Below, piece after piece: positions 17,688-25,969 of a stretch of DNA of 52,768 nt (positions are counted from its first letter, which is position 1; each line of letters starts with the position of its first letter). Source of the DNA: Oscillospiraceae bacterium. Its GTDB lineage: Bacteria > Bacillota > Clostridia > Oscillospirales > Ruminococcaceae. The DNA is taken from the NCBI GenBank assembly GCA_017408395.1, contig JAFQUQ010000004.1, positions 1 through 52,768 on the forward strand, given 5' to 3'. A program made the translations under genes and the position numbers. The notes beneath the pieces are model-generated. The model ran no database searches and had not been told where the DNA came from. It saw only the letters and a list, made by a program, of their open reading frames with translations.

Positions 17688-18383
17688 ATGAACAGACCAT
17701 ATATAATTTGTCATATGATGACTTCCATAGACGGAAAGGTTACGGGAGATTTTTTAAACAGACCCGAATGTGAAGAAGCTGTAAATGCTTACTATGAAGT
17801 AAACCGTCAGCTGAGTGCAGACGCCTTTGCCTGCGGCAGAGTAACAATGGAGGAAAGCTTCACAAAGGGCGAATACCCCGACCTTTATGATTATGCAACG
17901 GACAGAATTCCACGTCAGGACTACATAGCAAATCCCAAAGCAGGCTTTTATGCAGTTGCTTTTGACCGTTTCGGACGACTGGGCTGGACATCATCAAAAA
18001 TCAAGGACGACGACCCCGGCTATTCAAACGCCCACATTATCCAGGTAATGTGCGAGGTGGTTTCCGATGAATACTTGAATTATCTGCGTAAAACAGGGGT
18101 TTCATACATTTTTGCAGGAGAAATTGAGCTTGACCTGTCCGTAGCCCTTGAAAAGCTTAAAAAGCTGTTCGGGATTGAAACGATGCTTCTTGAAGGCGGC
18201 AGTCTGCTTAACGGTTCCTTTGCAAGAGAGGGATTTGTTGATGAAATAAGCCTTGTCGTTGCACCTGTCACCGCAGAAGCCGACGACAAACCGCTTTTTG
18301 ATGAAGGAATAATGAGCAGCTTCAGTTTAAGTGAGGTTGAAAAAATGAACAATTCATCAGTATGGCTGAGATATAAAAAGTGA
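17688..18383 (+). CDS. RibD C-terminal / dihydrofolate-reductase-like protein
   Basis: A 231-aa single-domain protein of the RibD-C reductase family: N-terminal PYIICHMMTSIDGKVTGDF, then DAFACGRVTMEE, and LLEGGSLLNGSFAREGFVDEISLVVAP, the typical NADPH-fold elements. Riboflavin-pathway RibD reductase domains and many stand-alone reductases share this fold. No rib genes are nearby, so a riboflavin role is not supported. ATG 17688 is chosen for the AAGGAGG site before it, although the frame is open further upstream across the promoter. Hairpin-array copy 4 begins 6 bases after the stop. Confidence 0.85.
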   Translation: MNRPYIICHMMTSIDGKVTGDFLNRPECEEAVNAYYEVNRQLSADAFACGRVTMEESFTKGEYPDLYDYATDRIPRQDYIANPKAGFYAVAFDRFGRLGWTSSKIKDDDPGYSNAHIIQVMCEVVSDEYLNYLRKTGVSYIFAGEIELDLSVALEKLKKLFGIETMLLEGGSLLNGSFAREGFVDEISLVVAPVTAEADDKPLFDEGIMSSFSLSEVEKMNNSSVWLRYKK

Positions 18384-18389
18384 CGACAT

Positions 18390-19192
18390 TAAAGTTTAGG
18401 TCAAGCCCGACATTAAAGTTTTAGGTCAAGCCTTTTTCAAAAGGCTTGCGAGGTTAAGGGCGAGGAGCCCTTAGCAATCCTAAGCAAAACAAAAAGCAAA
18501 AAGGAAGCCGCAATTCAGCGTAAAATCCAAAGATGAGAATGAAAGATAATCTCAATAATCTTTGGTAGTACGTCAATCTGAATTGCGGCTAAATTCTTAC
18601 ATCTTTAAATAAAATAAAATCTCGTTACAAGTCGAAAACAAGCGTAAGCGGTTTCGATTTGTAACGACAAGCCAGACCAAATCACAAACAGACCTCTGCA
18701 AATTAAACCTCACAGCCAAAAAGAAAGAGCGAAGCGACATTTCTTTTTGACTGTGACAAGCTGAAATAACAGTTTGTATTTACAGACAACCAGTTTACAA
18801 ATTGTATAGTTAGCGTATGTAATTCCCCTACGTAATTCTTTTATAGCAGAGGGGGAGTTGGTACGGGATTGTTTACAGTTGATTGGTGGTGTCATCCCAC
18901 AAAGAAAAAACCGCTTACGCTCTTTTTCTTTGTAGGATGAGGGATGATTTTGATTATCACAGTTAAAATTTTAGCCGCAATTCAGATTGACATACCACCA
19001 AAGATTATTGAGATTATCTTTCATTCTCACCTTTGGTTTTTACTCTGAATTGCGGCTTTGTGTTGCTTTTTGTTTTGCTTAGGATTGCTAAGGGCGCTGC
19101 CCTTAACCCATAAGGGCTCCTCGCCCTTAACCTCGCAAGCCTTTTGAAAAAGGCTTGACCTAAAACTTTAGTGTCGGGCGATCTGAACTTTA
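18390..19192. repeat. Hairpin-array element, copy 4 (core inverted, F damaged)
   Basis: The arms match the other copies, but the core runs J-H-G-F-D, opposite to copies 1-3. Only one half of hairpin F remains (near 18832-18850). Both ends carry the terminal motif twice, the right outer one degenerate (GATCTGAACTTTA). The long hairpins use GCCGC/GCGGC ends, and the inner stem uses TGAGA/TCTCA instead of GAAAAG/CTTTTC, again with both sides changed. The outer right CTTTA supplies the TAA stop of the GH5-type gene. Confidence 0.9.
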
Positions 19193-20356
19193 CTTTCCAT
19201 TCGGATAGATTTTATCGGGGATGGTTTCTGCCATCTTGTTTGTTGCTGCTGCGGTCAGGTCAAATCTGTACCAGCCCGTTTCTTCGTCATCTCTCGGTTC
19301 CATCCACACCATTATGCCGTTCCAGCCGTTTTCGTGGGATTTGAGATATTTATCGGTTACGCTTATTCCGAGTGTACTTTCATCGTCATTCGGTGTTTCT
19401 CCGACTACGCACGGTTTTGTTCCGTCCATACCGTAATCTGTTGGTGTCTGGTCAAAAGGCATTCCGTATGTTGCCTTCATCCAGCCGTAATAATGCGGAC
19501 TGTAAAAATCAAGGTAGGCATTTTCGTTGCCTGTGATTTCTTTTAAGAATTCGTCGGTAAGGTGGTTGCCGCTGTATTTGTCGGAGTTGTATTTCGGCAT
19601 ACCCATACCTACTGTTACCAAGGTATCGCAGTTTTCGTGGATGGTTGCGGCACATTTACCGAAGAAGTAAGCAAGGTGTTCAAGTCCTATCTTGCCGCAT
19701 TCCGCATTTTCCGTAACCCAGTCAGGCTCGTTCATAATGTCGATGGAGAAAAGGTACTCGTTTGCGCCGTAGCGTGTACAGAATTCCTTGACGTACATTT
19801 CAGCGTAAAGGTCGGTGTATTCCTTGGTCTGGAGAAGTGTACGCCACTGGTCGTAGCCGCCGTTAGGCTCTTTGAAGTGGTCGAATGAAGTGAGGGTAGC
19901 CATAATGTAGACCTGATGCTTTTCAGCAAGTGCAAAAAGCTTGTCAAGGTCTGTCCAGTGGGCGTCGTTTACAGCCTGAGGCTCGCCTGTTGATTTAAGA
20001 CGGACGATACTTTCGCCGTTGCAGTTGACCCATATTCTTGTGGAGTTGATGTTGTTTTCAGCAAGAAGCGCAAAGGTTTTATCCCAGTGCTCCTCGTCCA
20101 TCTGTCCCGAAAAGTCGTTCCATTTGTGCCAGGGGGTGTTTACGCCGTTTGACCACCATTCCTTTCCGTTCACCATAAACTTTGTGCCGTCTACCGTAAT
20201 TCGTGCGGATACGGCTTCGGGCGCTTCGGTTACGGTTGCAGTAGTTTCGCTGACGGTCTGTTCAGCTTCGGGAGCGTCCTTTCCGCAGGCTGTTACAGAA
20301 AGCGCAAGCATTGCGGAAAGTGCAATTGCAGATATTTTTTTAAAATTTAAAAGCAT
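19190..20356 (-). CDS. GH5-type glycoside hydrolase lipoprotein (mannanase/cellulase-like)
   Basis: A 388-aa clan GH-A TIM-barrel enzyme. The signal peptide has lipobox LSVTAC (Cys24), so it is membrane-anchored outside the cell, followed by a Thr/Glu linker of about 25-48. Barrel residues visible: TRIWVNC, DIMNEPDW with acid/base Glu210, YSPHYYGW with a conserved His, PCVVGETPN with nucleophile Glu320, and GIMVWMEPRDD. The overall pattern resembles GH5 beta-mannanases or related cellulases; specificity is not certain. AGGAGG precedes the ATG. The TAA stop is formed by the end of hairpin-array copy 4, giving a terminus of YPNGK. Confidence 0.82.
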   Translation of the reverse strand: MLLNFKKISAIALSAMLALSVTACGKDAPEAEQTVSETTATVTEAPEAVSARITVDGTKFMVNGKEWWSNGVNTPWHKWNDFSGQMDEEHWDKTFALLAENNINSTRIWVNCNGESIVRLKSTGEPQAVNDAHWTDLDKLFALAEKHQVYIMATLTSFDHFKEPNGGYDQWRTLLQTKEYTDLYAEMYVKEFCTRYGANEYLFSIDIMNEPDWVTENAECGKIGLEHLAYFFGKCAATIHENCDTLVTVGMGMPKYNSDKYSGNHLTDEFLKEITGNENAYLDFYSPHYYGWMKATYGMPFDQTPTDYGMDGTKPCVVGETPNDDESTLGISVTDKYLKSHENGWNGIMVWMEPRDDEETGWYRFDLTAAATNKMAETIPDKIYPNGK

Positions 20357-20420
20357 AATAACCTCCTGTTGATTTTAAATCAGATATTGATAAAAGTATA
20401 TTTTAATGCCTATTGTTATT

Positions 20421-20449
20421 ATTTTATCATCATAATATCATAAAGTCAA
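20421..20449 (-). promoter_or_regulatory. Promoter of the GH5-type gene
   Basis: On the minus strand TTGACT and TAAAAT are 17 bases apart. It is divergent from the promoter at 20475-20503. Confidence 0.65.
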
Positions 20450-20474
20450 CCGATTTATTTGCACAAATTGTCCA

Positions 20475-20503
20475 TTAACAAACGGGAGATTATGTGTTAT
20501 AAT
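20475..20503 (+). promoter_or_regulatory. Promoter of the TIM-barrel protein gene
   Basis: TTAACA and TATAAT are 17 bases apart, about 40 bases before the start. Confidence 0.7.
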
Positions 20504-20544
20504 ATCATTGGTAAATTATCTTTAAACGGAAAGGAAGTGTGTAT

Positions 20545-21750
20545 ATGTTTTTTAAGGTTGCTGTTATAGCGCAGGCCGCTGTTCTTACGGCAAACTTTGC
20601 TCTTGGAACAAACCGCCTTGTGTTTACTCCGAAAGAAAACACAGGTGCTGTTCTGAATGTGCATAAGGGCTGGGTACAGCAGATCGACAGCGTATACGCA
20701 CTCAGAAGCAGTTCTGCCGATATTTCCAACGTTGTCTATACCGCTTTCGACTGGGACGACATCGAAAAAAGCAAGGGCGTTTACGACTGGACTGCCGTTG
20801 ATAATATGCTCGCCGAGTGTAAGGCAATGAACAGGACCTTTGCATTCGGAATTCTCCCTGCCGACTCCGATGACCCCGACAAGGGCGGACTGGTGCCCGA
20901 TTATGTTTACGACGAGGGCTGTGAATTTGTTACGGCACAGGACGGCTCTGAACTGAGAACTCCCGTGTGGGAGGATGAAGCTTACCTTTCAGCTTCAAAG
21001 GAGCTTGTAAAGGCAATCGCAAAAAGATATGACGGCAATCCCGTTATTGAATATATCGACATTTCAACCTTCGGCAACAAGGGTGACTGGAGCGCAGACG
21101 GTCTGAACGGAAGCTCTATGCCGTCCGCTGAAGTGCAGAAGGATATGCTTAAATTCTGGGCAAATTCCTTCTCCGATACACAGCTTGCAGTAAGCGGAAA
21201 TGCGGCTTCGGCATACGCTGAAAGCCTTGGTATCGCTTATGAAGCAAACGCAGTCGGAAAAACCGCTGAGGTTTTACGCTCGGATATCGAAAAGGGCGGA
21301 TATTCCTTTGTTACCGCCGACAGCGCAGCTATGCAGAAGCTTGGCACAGAGTTTATGCAGGAAATGCAGAACAAAATCGGTTACAGCTTCGTTGTTAAAT
21401 ACGCAAATTTACGCTACGAAAAGGGCGACGCTGTCCTTTCGGTAAAGATAAAGAATACAGGCACGGCTTCACAGCTTTTCAGCTTTAATCTGGGTGCTGC
21501 GATCACCGATGAAAAGGGTGAGATATTCACTCAGACAGGCGCAAAACAGCTTATCAGAGGCGGTACCTTCGGAGCAGGTGAGGAAAAGACCTATGAGATC
21601 AAATTCCCACGTTCCGATATTCCCAATAAGAATAATGTCTTTATTGCGGTTGGTGCGTTCGAGCTTTCGGACAGCACAGCTCCGTCGGTAAAGTTTGCGA
21701 ATAAGCCTGATAATGACAAAAATTATCTCATTTTAGGCGTAATAAGATAA
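20545..21750 (+). CDS. GH42/GH-A-like TIM-barrel protein with C-terminal beta domain (DUF4832-like)
   Basis: About 401 aa. A hydrophobic N-terminus (MFFKVAVIAQAAVLTANFAL) may act as a signal. NVVYTAFDWDDIEKSKGVYDWTAVDNMLAEC is the usual first-strand region of clan GH-A barrels, where residues describe a person-like framework of W..E..G.Y.W. PVIEYIDISTFGNKGDW follows at a later strand. The C-terminal approximately 110 residues form a beta-rich domain (VVKYANLRYEKGDAVLSVKIKNTG) like that in DUF4832 proteins. No clear catalytic Glu pair could be assigned, so hydrolytic activity is unproven. ATG 20545 is preferred to GTG 20539 because of RBS spacing. Divergent from the GH5-type gene. Confidence 0.65.
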   Translation: MFFKVAVIAQAAVLTANFALGTNRLVFTPKENTGAVLNVHKGWVQQIDSVYALRSSSADISNVVYTAFDWDDIEKSKGVYDWTAVDNMLAECKAMNRTFAFGILPADSDDPDKGGLVPDYVYDEGCEFVTAQDGSELRTPVWEDEAYLSASKELVKAIAKRYDGNPVIEYIDISTFGNKGDWSADGLNGSSMPSAEVQKDMLKFWANSFSDTQLAVSGNAASAYAESLGIAYEANAVGKTAEVLRSDIEKGGYSFVTADSAAMQKLGTEFMQEMQNKIGYSFVVKYANLRYEKGDAVLSVKIKNTGTASQLFSFNLGAAITDEKGEIFTQTGAKQLIRGGTFGAGEEKTYEIKFPRSDIPNKNNVFIAVGAFELSDSTAPSVKFANKPDNDKNYLILGVIR

Positions 21751-21754
21751 AAAT

Positions 21755-21796
21755 AAAATGCAGGTCGGACTTTTAAAAGCCTGACCTGCATTTTTT
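21755..21796. terminator. Bidirectional intrinsic terminator
   Basis: The stem AAAATGCAGGTC/GACCTGCATTTT, with internal CTTTTAAAAG pairing, is followed by a T-run. It lies between the convergent TIM-barrel gene and dtd and overlaps the dtd stop. Confidence 0.85.
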
Positions 21797-22229
21797 ACTC
21801 CAGTATGATCGTGAAAGGTCCGTCGTTGAGAAGCTCCACCTTCATATCTGCACCGAAAATTCCCGTTTCAACGACCTCTATTTCCTTTCGGCAGAGGTCT
21901 GCAAAATATTCGTAAAGCCGTTCCGCTTCCTTAGGCTCCTTCGCCATAAGAAAGTTGGGACGGTTTCCTTTTCGGCAGTCGGCATAAAGCGTGAACTGTG
22001 AAATCACCAGCAGCTCGCCGCCCACATCTTTAAGGGACAGGTTTGTTTTGCCGTTGCTGTCGGAGAAAATCCTCAGCGAAACAAGCTTCGCCGCCAGACG
22101 TTCACACTCCGCCTCGGTATCGTCCTGACCTATGCCTACAAGCACAAGATAGCCGTTCCCGATTTTTCCGCAGATATTGCCGTCAACCTTTACGCTTGCG
22201 TGTTCAACACGCTGTACTACAAGCTTCAT
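21795..22229 (-). CDS. dtd: D-aminoacyl-tRNA deacylase
   Basis: Dtd removes D-amino acids mischarged onto tRNA. The 144-aa length is normal for the family. Diagnostic motifs are [17 protein letters not shown] at the N-terminus, [17 protein letters not shown] (the SQFTLY motif) and [10 protein letters not shown], the NxP-type Gly-cisPro motif at the C-terminus. It lies 14 bases downstream of nrdG and probably belongs to the nrdD-nrdG-dtd transcript. Confidence 0.95.
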   Translation of the reverse strand: MKLVVQRVEHASVKVDGNICGKIGNGYLVLVGIGQDDTEAECERLAAKLVSLRIFSDSNGKTNLSLKDVGGELLVISQFTLYADCRKGNRPNFLMAKEPKEAERLYEYFADLCRKEIEVVETGIFGADMKVELLNDGPFTIILE

Positions 22230-22243
22230 AATATGCTCCTGTT

Positions 22244-22795
22244 TTATTTTTTAGTCGCTAATCTCTGTGAAGCGGTCAGACCGTAAAGGACGGTCTTTCC
22301 CGTTTCAAGGCTCTTTTTTACATCAATGACACGCTGATTTGATGAGCCTCGGAAGGACAGGGTTATGTCCTTTAAATCCTCCTTGAACTCTCCGTCAACC
22401 AGCACGTCGATCATAGACAGCATCTCGTCCGTAACCTCGCACCGTGCCCTGCTTTCTTCAAGCAGCTCCTTGTCAAAAAGGTAGCCCGTATAGCACCACA
22501 CGTTTTTTTCGGGACAAGCCTGTTTAAACTTACGCAGAAGCTTGACAAGCTCACGCTGATTTTCAGGCTCGAAAGGCTCTCCTCCAAGCAGCGAAAGACC
22601 GTCTATGTAGTCAAATTCAAGCATTTTTATAATGCTTTCCTCAGTTTCATCGGTGTAGAGTCTGCCGTAGGAAAAGTCCCACGTTTCAGGATTGAAGCAC
22701 CCCTTGCAGCAGTGTGTGCACCCCGACACGAACAGGGAAACACGCACGCCCTCGCCGTTGGCAATGTCAAAATTCTTGATTTCACCGTAAAACAT
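22244..22795 (-). CDS. nrdG: Anaerobic ribonucleotide reductase activating protein
   Basis: NrdG is a radical SAM enzyme that installs the glycyl radical on NrdD. The 183-aa protein has the radical SAM cysteines Cys26, Cys30 and Cys33 in [16 protein letters not shown], and [15 protein letters not shown] for SAM binding. Its start codon overlaps the last base of nrdD, showing translational coupling. Confidence 0.95.
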   Translation of the reverse strand: MFYGEIKNFDIANGEGVRVSLFVSGCTHCCKGCFNPETWDFSYGRLYTDETEESIIKMLEFDYIDGLSLLGGEPFEPENQRELVKLLRKFKQACPEKNVWCYTGYLFDKELLEESRARCEVTDEMLSMIDVLVDGEFKEDLKDITLSFRGSSNQRVIDVKKSLETGKTVLYGLTASQRLATKK

Positions 22796-24966
22796 TACAG
22801 ATGAAGCACCCTCTCCTTGATTTCCTGAGTTCTTCCCTGATTCCAGAACTGAGTGCCTATGTAGCCGCAGGTTCTTCTTGCAACGTTAATGGTGTCCTGA
22901 TTGCGGTTCTTGCAGTTAGGGCATTCCCATACAAGCTTGCCGTCGTCCTCGACTGCCATAATTTCGCCGTCGTAGCCGCAGTTCTGGCAGTAGTCGCTCT
23001 TTGTGTTAAGCTCGGCATACATAATGTTGTTGTAAATAAACTTCATTATCTTTATTACGGCAGGGATGTTGTCCTGCATATTGGGCACCTCAACATAGCT
23101 TACCGCGCCGCCCGGAGAAAGACGCTGGAATTCCGACTCGAATTTAAGCTTGGTGAAAGCGTCGATTTCCTCTGTAACATGAACGTGGTAGCTGTTTGTG
23201 ATGTAATTTTTATCGGTCACGCCCTTGATTATGCCGAAACGCTTCTGTAAGCACTTGGAAAATTTATACGTTGTGCTTTCAAGCGGTGTGCCGTAAAGGG
23301 AGAAGTCCATATTTTCTTTTTCCTTCCACTTTTTGCAGGCGTCGTTCATATGCTGCATAACGCTGAGTGCAAAAGGCTTGGCTTCCTCGTCGGTATGGGA
23401 TTTGCCCGTCATAAACTTTACGCACTCGTAAAGTCCTGCGTAGCCGAGGGAAATTGTGGAATATCCGCCGTAAAGAAGCTTGTCGATAGGCTCGCCCTTA
23501 CCAAGACGTGCGATAGCGCCGTACTGCCATAAAATAGGAGCAGCGTCGGAAAGGGTACCCTTTAATCTTTCGTGGCGGCACATCAAAGCACGGTAGCAAA
23601 GCTCCAGTCTTTCGTCAAAAATCTTCCAGAATGAGTCCATATCTCCTCTTGAAGAAAGTGCAACGTCCACAAGGTTTATTGTAACTACGCCCTGATTGAA
23701 GCGGCCGTAGTACTTAGGCTTGCCGTTTTCGTCAACATAAGGTGTAAGGAAGCTGCGGCAGCCCATGCAGGGATAGCAGTTTCCGTTGCCGTTCCTGTCA
23801 ACTTTAAGCTCAAGCATCATCTTTTCGCTGATGTAGTCGGGCACCATTCTTCTTGCCGTACACTTTGCCGCAAGCTCGGTAAGGTAGAAATATTCGGAGC
23901 CTTCCTCGATGTTGTCGTCCTCAAGAACGTAGATAAGCTTAGGGAATGCAGGTGTTATCCACACGCCCGCCTCATTTTTTACGCCCTGATAACGCTGGCG
24001 GAGCATTTCCTCTATAATAAGTGCAAGGTCCTTCTTTTCCTGAGGATTTTTAGCCTCGTTAAGATACATAAAAATTGAAAGGAAGGGTGCCTGACCGTTT
24101 GTTGTCATAAGAGTTATGACCTGATACTGCATTGTCTGGACGCCCTTTTCGATTTCGCTGTGAAGACGTCTTTCAACGATTTCCGCAAGCTGTTCCTCGC
24201 TTGGTTTAAAGCTGAGAAGGGACATTTCTTCAAGCACCTCGCAGCGTATCTTTTCTCTTGATACCTGTACAAAAGGTGCAAGATGGGAAAGGCTTATGCT
24301 CTGACCGCCGTACTGGTTGCTGGCAACCTGAGCGATTATCTGTGTTGCAATGTTGCAGGCGGTAGAGAAGCTGTGTGGCTTTTCGATTAAAGTTTCGCTG
24401 ATGACAGTACCGTTCTGAAGCATATCCTCAAGGTTTACAAGGTCGCAGTTATGCATATGCTGTGCGAAATAGTCGGAGTCGTGGAAATGGATAATGCCCT
24501 CCTTGTCGGCGTCAACGATGTCCTGTGGGAGAAGCAGACGCTTTGTGATGTCACGGCTTACCTCGCCTGCCATATAGTCACGCTGAACGCTGTTTACAAC
24601 AGGGTCCTTGTTGGAATTTTCCTGAATTACCTCTTCGTTGTTGCATTCGAGAAGGGTAAGAATTCTGTCGTCAGTGGTGTTTGCCTTACGGATAAGGGAA
24701 CGGTTGTAACGGTATTTAACGTAACGTCGTGCAACCTCAAAAGCGCCCTTTGACATGATCTGGTTTTCGACCATATCCTGTATTTCTTCAACGGACACGG
24801 CTCTGTTCATTTTGCCGCAGCGGTATTCGATGTAATCTGCAATATCTTCGATCTGTTCGTTGTTAAGCTCAATTTTATCGGAAGCGTTGTTAGCCTTTGT
24901 AACAGCGTTGACGATTTTGCTCATATCAAAATTTTCTTCCGAACCGTTTCTCTTAATAATTTTCAT
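22795..24966 (-). CDS. nrdD: Anaerobic ribonucleoside-triphosphate reductase
   Basis: NrdD reduces ribonucleoside triphosphates to deoxyribonucleotides using an oxygen-sensitive glycyl radical. The 723-aa protein has an N-terminal ATP-cone (IIKRNGSEENFDMSKIVNAV), the central barrel, a C-terminal zinc site (YCQNCGYDG and ECPNCKN), and RTCGYIG with radical Gly701 near the end. AAAGGACGGAG precedes the ATG. Its presence indicates anaerobic DNA precursor synthesis. The upstream intergenic region carries NrdR-like boxes and two palindromes shared with the divergent Crp-type gene. Confidence 0.97.
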   Translation of the reverse strand: MKIIKRNGSEENFDMSKIVNAVTKANNASDKIELNNEQIEDIADYIEYRCGKMNRAVSVEEIQDMVENQIMSKGAFEVARRYVKYRYNRSLIRKANTTDDRILTLLECNNEEVIQENSNKDPVVNSVQRDYMAGEVSRDITKRLLLPQDIVDADKEGIIHFHDSDYFAQHMHNCDLVNLEDMLQNGTVISETLIEKPHSFSTACNIATQIIAQVASNQYGGQSISLSHLAPFVQVSREKIRCEVLEEMSLLSFKPSEEQLAEIVERRLHSEIEKGVQTMQYQVITLMTTNGQAPFLSIFMYLNEAKNPQEKKDLALIIEEMLRQRYQGVKNEAGVWITPAFPKLIYVLEDDNIEEGSEYFYLTELAAKCTARRMVPDYISEKMMLELKVDRNGNGNCYPCMGCRSFLTPYVDENGKPKYYGRFNQGVVTINLVDVALSSRGDMDSFWKIFDERLELCYRALMCRHERLKGTLSDAAPILWQYGAIARLGKGEPIDKLLYGGYSTISLGYAGLYECVKFMTGKSHTDEEAKPFALSVMQHMNDACKKWKEKENMDFSLYGTPLESTTYKFSKCLQKRFGIIKGVTDKNYITNSYHVHVTEEIDAFTKLKFESEFQRLSPGGAVSYVEVPNMQDNIPAVIKIMKFIYNNIMYAELNTKSDYCQNCGYDGEIMAVEDDGKLVWECPNCKNRNQDTINVARRTCGYIGTQFWNQGRTQEIKERVLHL

Positions 24967-25030
24967 CTGCTCCGTCCTTTCTTTTCATAAACTTATATAA
25001 AACCGTATTCCGGTCAATCTTCCCTATAAA

Positions 25031-25064
25031 TGGCATTTTACGACAAAGCCCGTTAAAAATGCCA
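25031..25064. repeat. Inverted repeat in nrdD upstream region
   Basis: TGGCATTTT (25031-25039) and AAAATGCCA (25056-25064) form a 9-bp inverted repeat separated by 16 bases. It falls just downstream of the likely nrdD -10 box, so it could be a leader hairpin or an operator. Confidence 0.5.
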
Positions 25065-25073
25065 GTATAGATT

Positions 25074-25091
25074 ATTATAACCGTTAACGGT
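25074..25091 (-). promoter_or_regulatory. nrdD -10 box with palindrome
   Basis: On the minus strand TATAAT (25074-25079) directly follows the perfect 12-bp palindrome ACCGTTAACGGT (25080-25091). No good -35 hexamer sits at 17 bases, which is compatible with an activator-dependent promoter. Confidence 0.5.
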
Positions 25092-25100
25092 AAAATTTGC

Positions 25101-25131
25101 TGTTGCAAATGCAACAATTTTGTGTTATAAT
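25101..25131 (+). promoter_or_regulatory. Promoter and operator of the Crp-type gene
   Basis: TTGCAA (25103-25108) and TATAAT (25126-25131) are 17 bases apart. The perfect palindrome TGTTGCA-AA-TGCAACA (25101-25116) covers the -35 box, a likely site for the Crp-type regulator itself. Confidence 0.6.
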
Positions 25132-25174
25132 TCAATATATAGTGTTGTGTATTTTTAAATTTATCAATATATGG
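25131..25174. promoter_or_regulatory. Paired NrdR-box-like sites
   Basis: TTCAATATATAGTGTT (25131-25146) fits the NrdR consensus ACACwATATwTwGTGT over most positions. A second, weaker site with the same CAATATAT core lies at 25165. The cores are 32 bases apart, three helical turns, the usual spacing of NrdR box pairs. They lie between nrdD and the Crp-type gene. Confidence 0.5.
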
Positions 25175-25184
25175 GGGTTTAAAA

Positions 25185-25814
25185 ATGTTTGATTTTAATC
25201 GGTCAAAGCGTCCCGAAAGCACGGTGCTGACGGCGTTTGCGGCTAAAAACAGGCTTGCGGTGAGGAGTCTGGGCAGGCGTGAGATGCTGTCCTGGGAGGG
25301 TGAAAATCGGGACACCATATATATTGTTTTAAGCGGAACGGCGTATATTGCCGAGATAAATGAAAGCGGAAAAAAGAACATTCTGGAGTTTTTTACCTGC
25401 GGAGATGTTATAAACAGCGGAATGTTCCCCGACATTCACACGGGAAGCTACTCCTGTCTTTTTGCACATTCGGGCTGTGAAATTGCCGTGTGGTCCTTTG
25501 GGAAGCTTGCGGAGGCCTCGTCAAAGGGGGACATGACGGCGGCACAGCTTATGAACAACATCTGCGGAATAACGGGACGGGTGTTTATACACACCAGTAT
25601 TTTACAGCAGCGTACCATTGAGGATAAGCTTATGACATTTTTCTGCCATTTAAGCAGGGAAAACGGCGGAAATACCTTCACTGTCCCTGTTTCCTACACC
25701 GACCTTGCGGATTATCTTGCTGTTGACAGAAGCGCAATGATGCGTGAGCTGCGACGTCTTAATGATACGGGAAAAATCACTTCGGACAAACAAAATATAA
25801 CTTTATCCGACTGA
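25185..25814 (+). CDS. Crp/Fnr-family transcriptional regulator
   Basis: A 209-aa protein with an N-terminal cyclic-nucleotide-binding-type beta barrel (IYIVLSGTAYIAEINESGKKNILEFFTCGDV), a dimerisation helix of about 120-150, and a C-terminal winged helix with SYTDLADYLAVDRSAMMRELRRL as helix-turn-helix. The N-terminal Cys cluster of Fe-S FNR is absent, so oxygen sensing by that route is unlikely. GGGGG precedes the ATG. It is divergent from nrdDG with shared regulatory DNA, so control of anaerobic metabolism or of its own gene is plausible. Confidence 0.85.
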   Translation: MFDFNRSKRPESTVLTAFAAKNRLAVRSLGRREMLSWEGENRDTIYIVLSGTAYIAEINESGKKNILEFFTCGDVINSGMFPDIHTGSYSCLFAHSGCEIAVWSFGKLAEASSKGDMTAAQLMNNICGITGRVFIHTSILQQRTIEDKLMTFFCHLSRENGGNTFTVPVSYTDLADYLAVDRSAMMRELRRLNDTGKITSDKQNITLSD

Positions 25815-25866
25815 TTTGTTAAAAAACATATAATTTTCTGTGCTGTGAAATGACATTTTTTATGAA

Positions 25867-25935
25867 ATGTACACATATTAACATTGTTGTTTGTTAAAAA
25901 AGGATATTTACATATTAAACGTTTTAGTGTAAAAT
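25867..25935 (+). promoter_or_regulatory. Pullulanase promoter with spacer operator
   Basis: TTTACA (25907-25912) and TAAAAT (25930-25935) are 17 bases apart. The near-palindrome TTAAACGTTTTAG (25915-25927), of LacI/CcpA type, lies inside the spacer. ATGTACACAT at 25867-25876 is repeated upstream of the sugar ABC locus. Confidence 0.6.
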
Positions 25936-25969
25936 TATAGTATATCACTAATTGTTATGGGGTGTTTAA

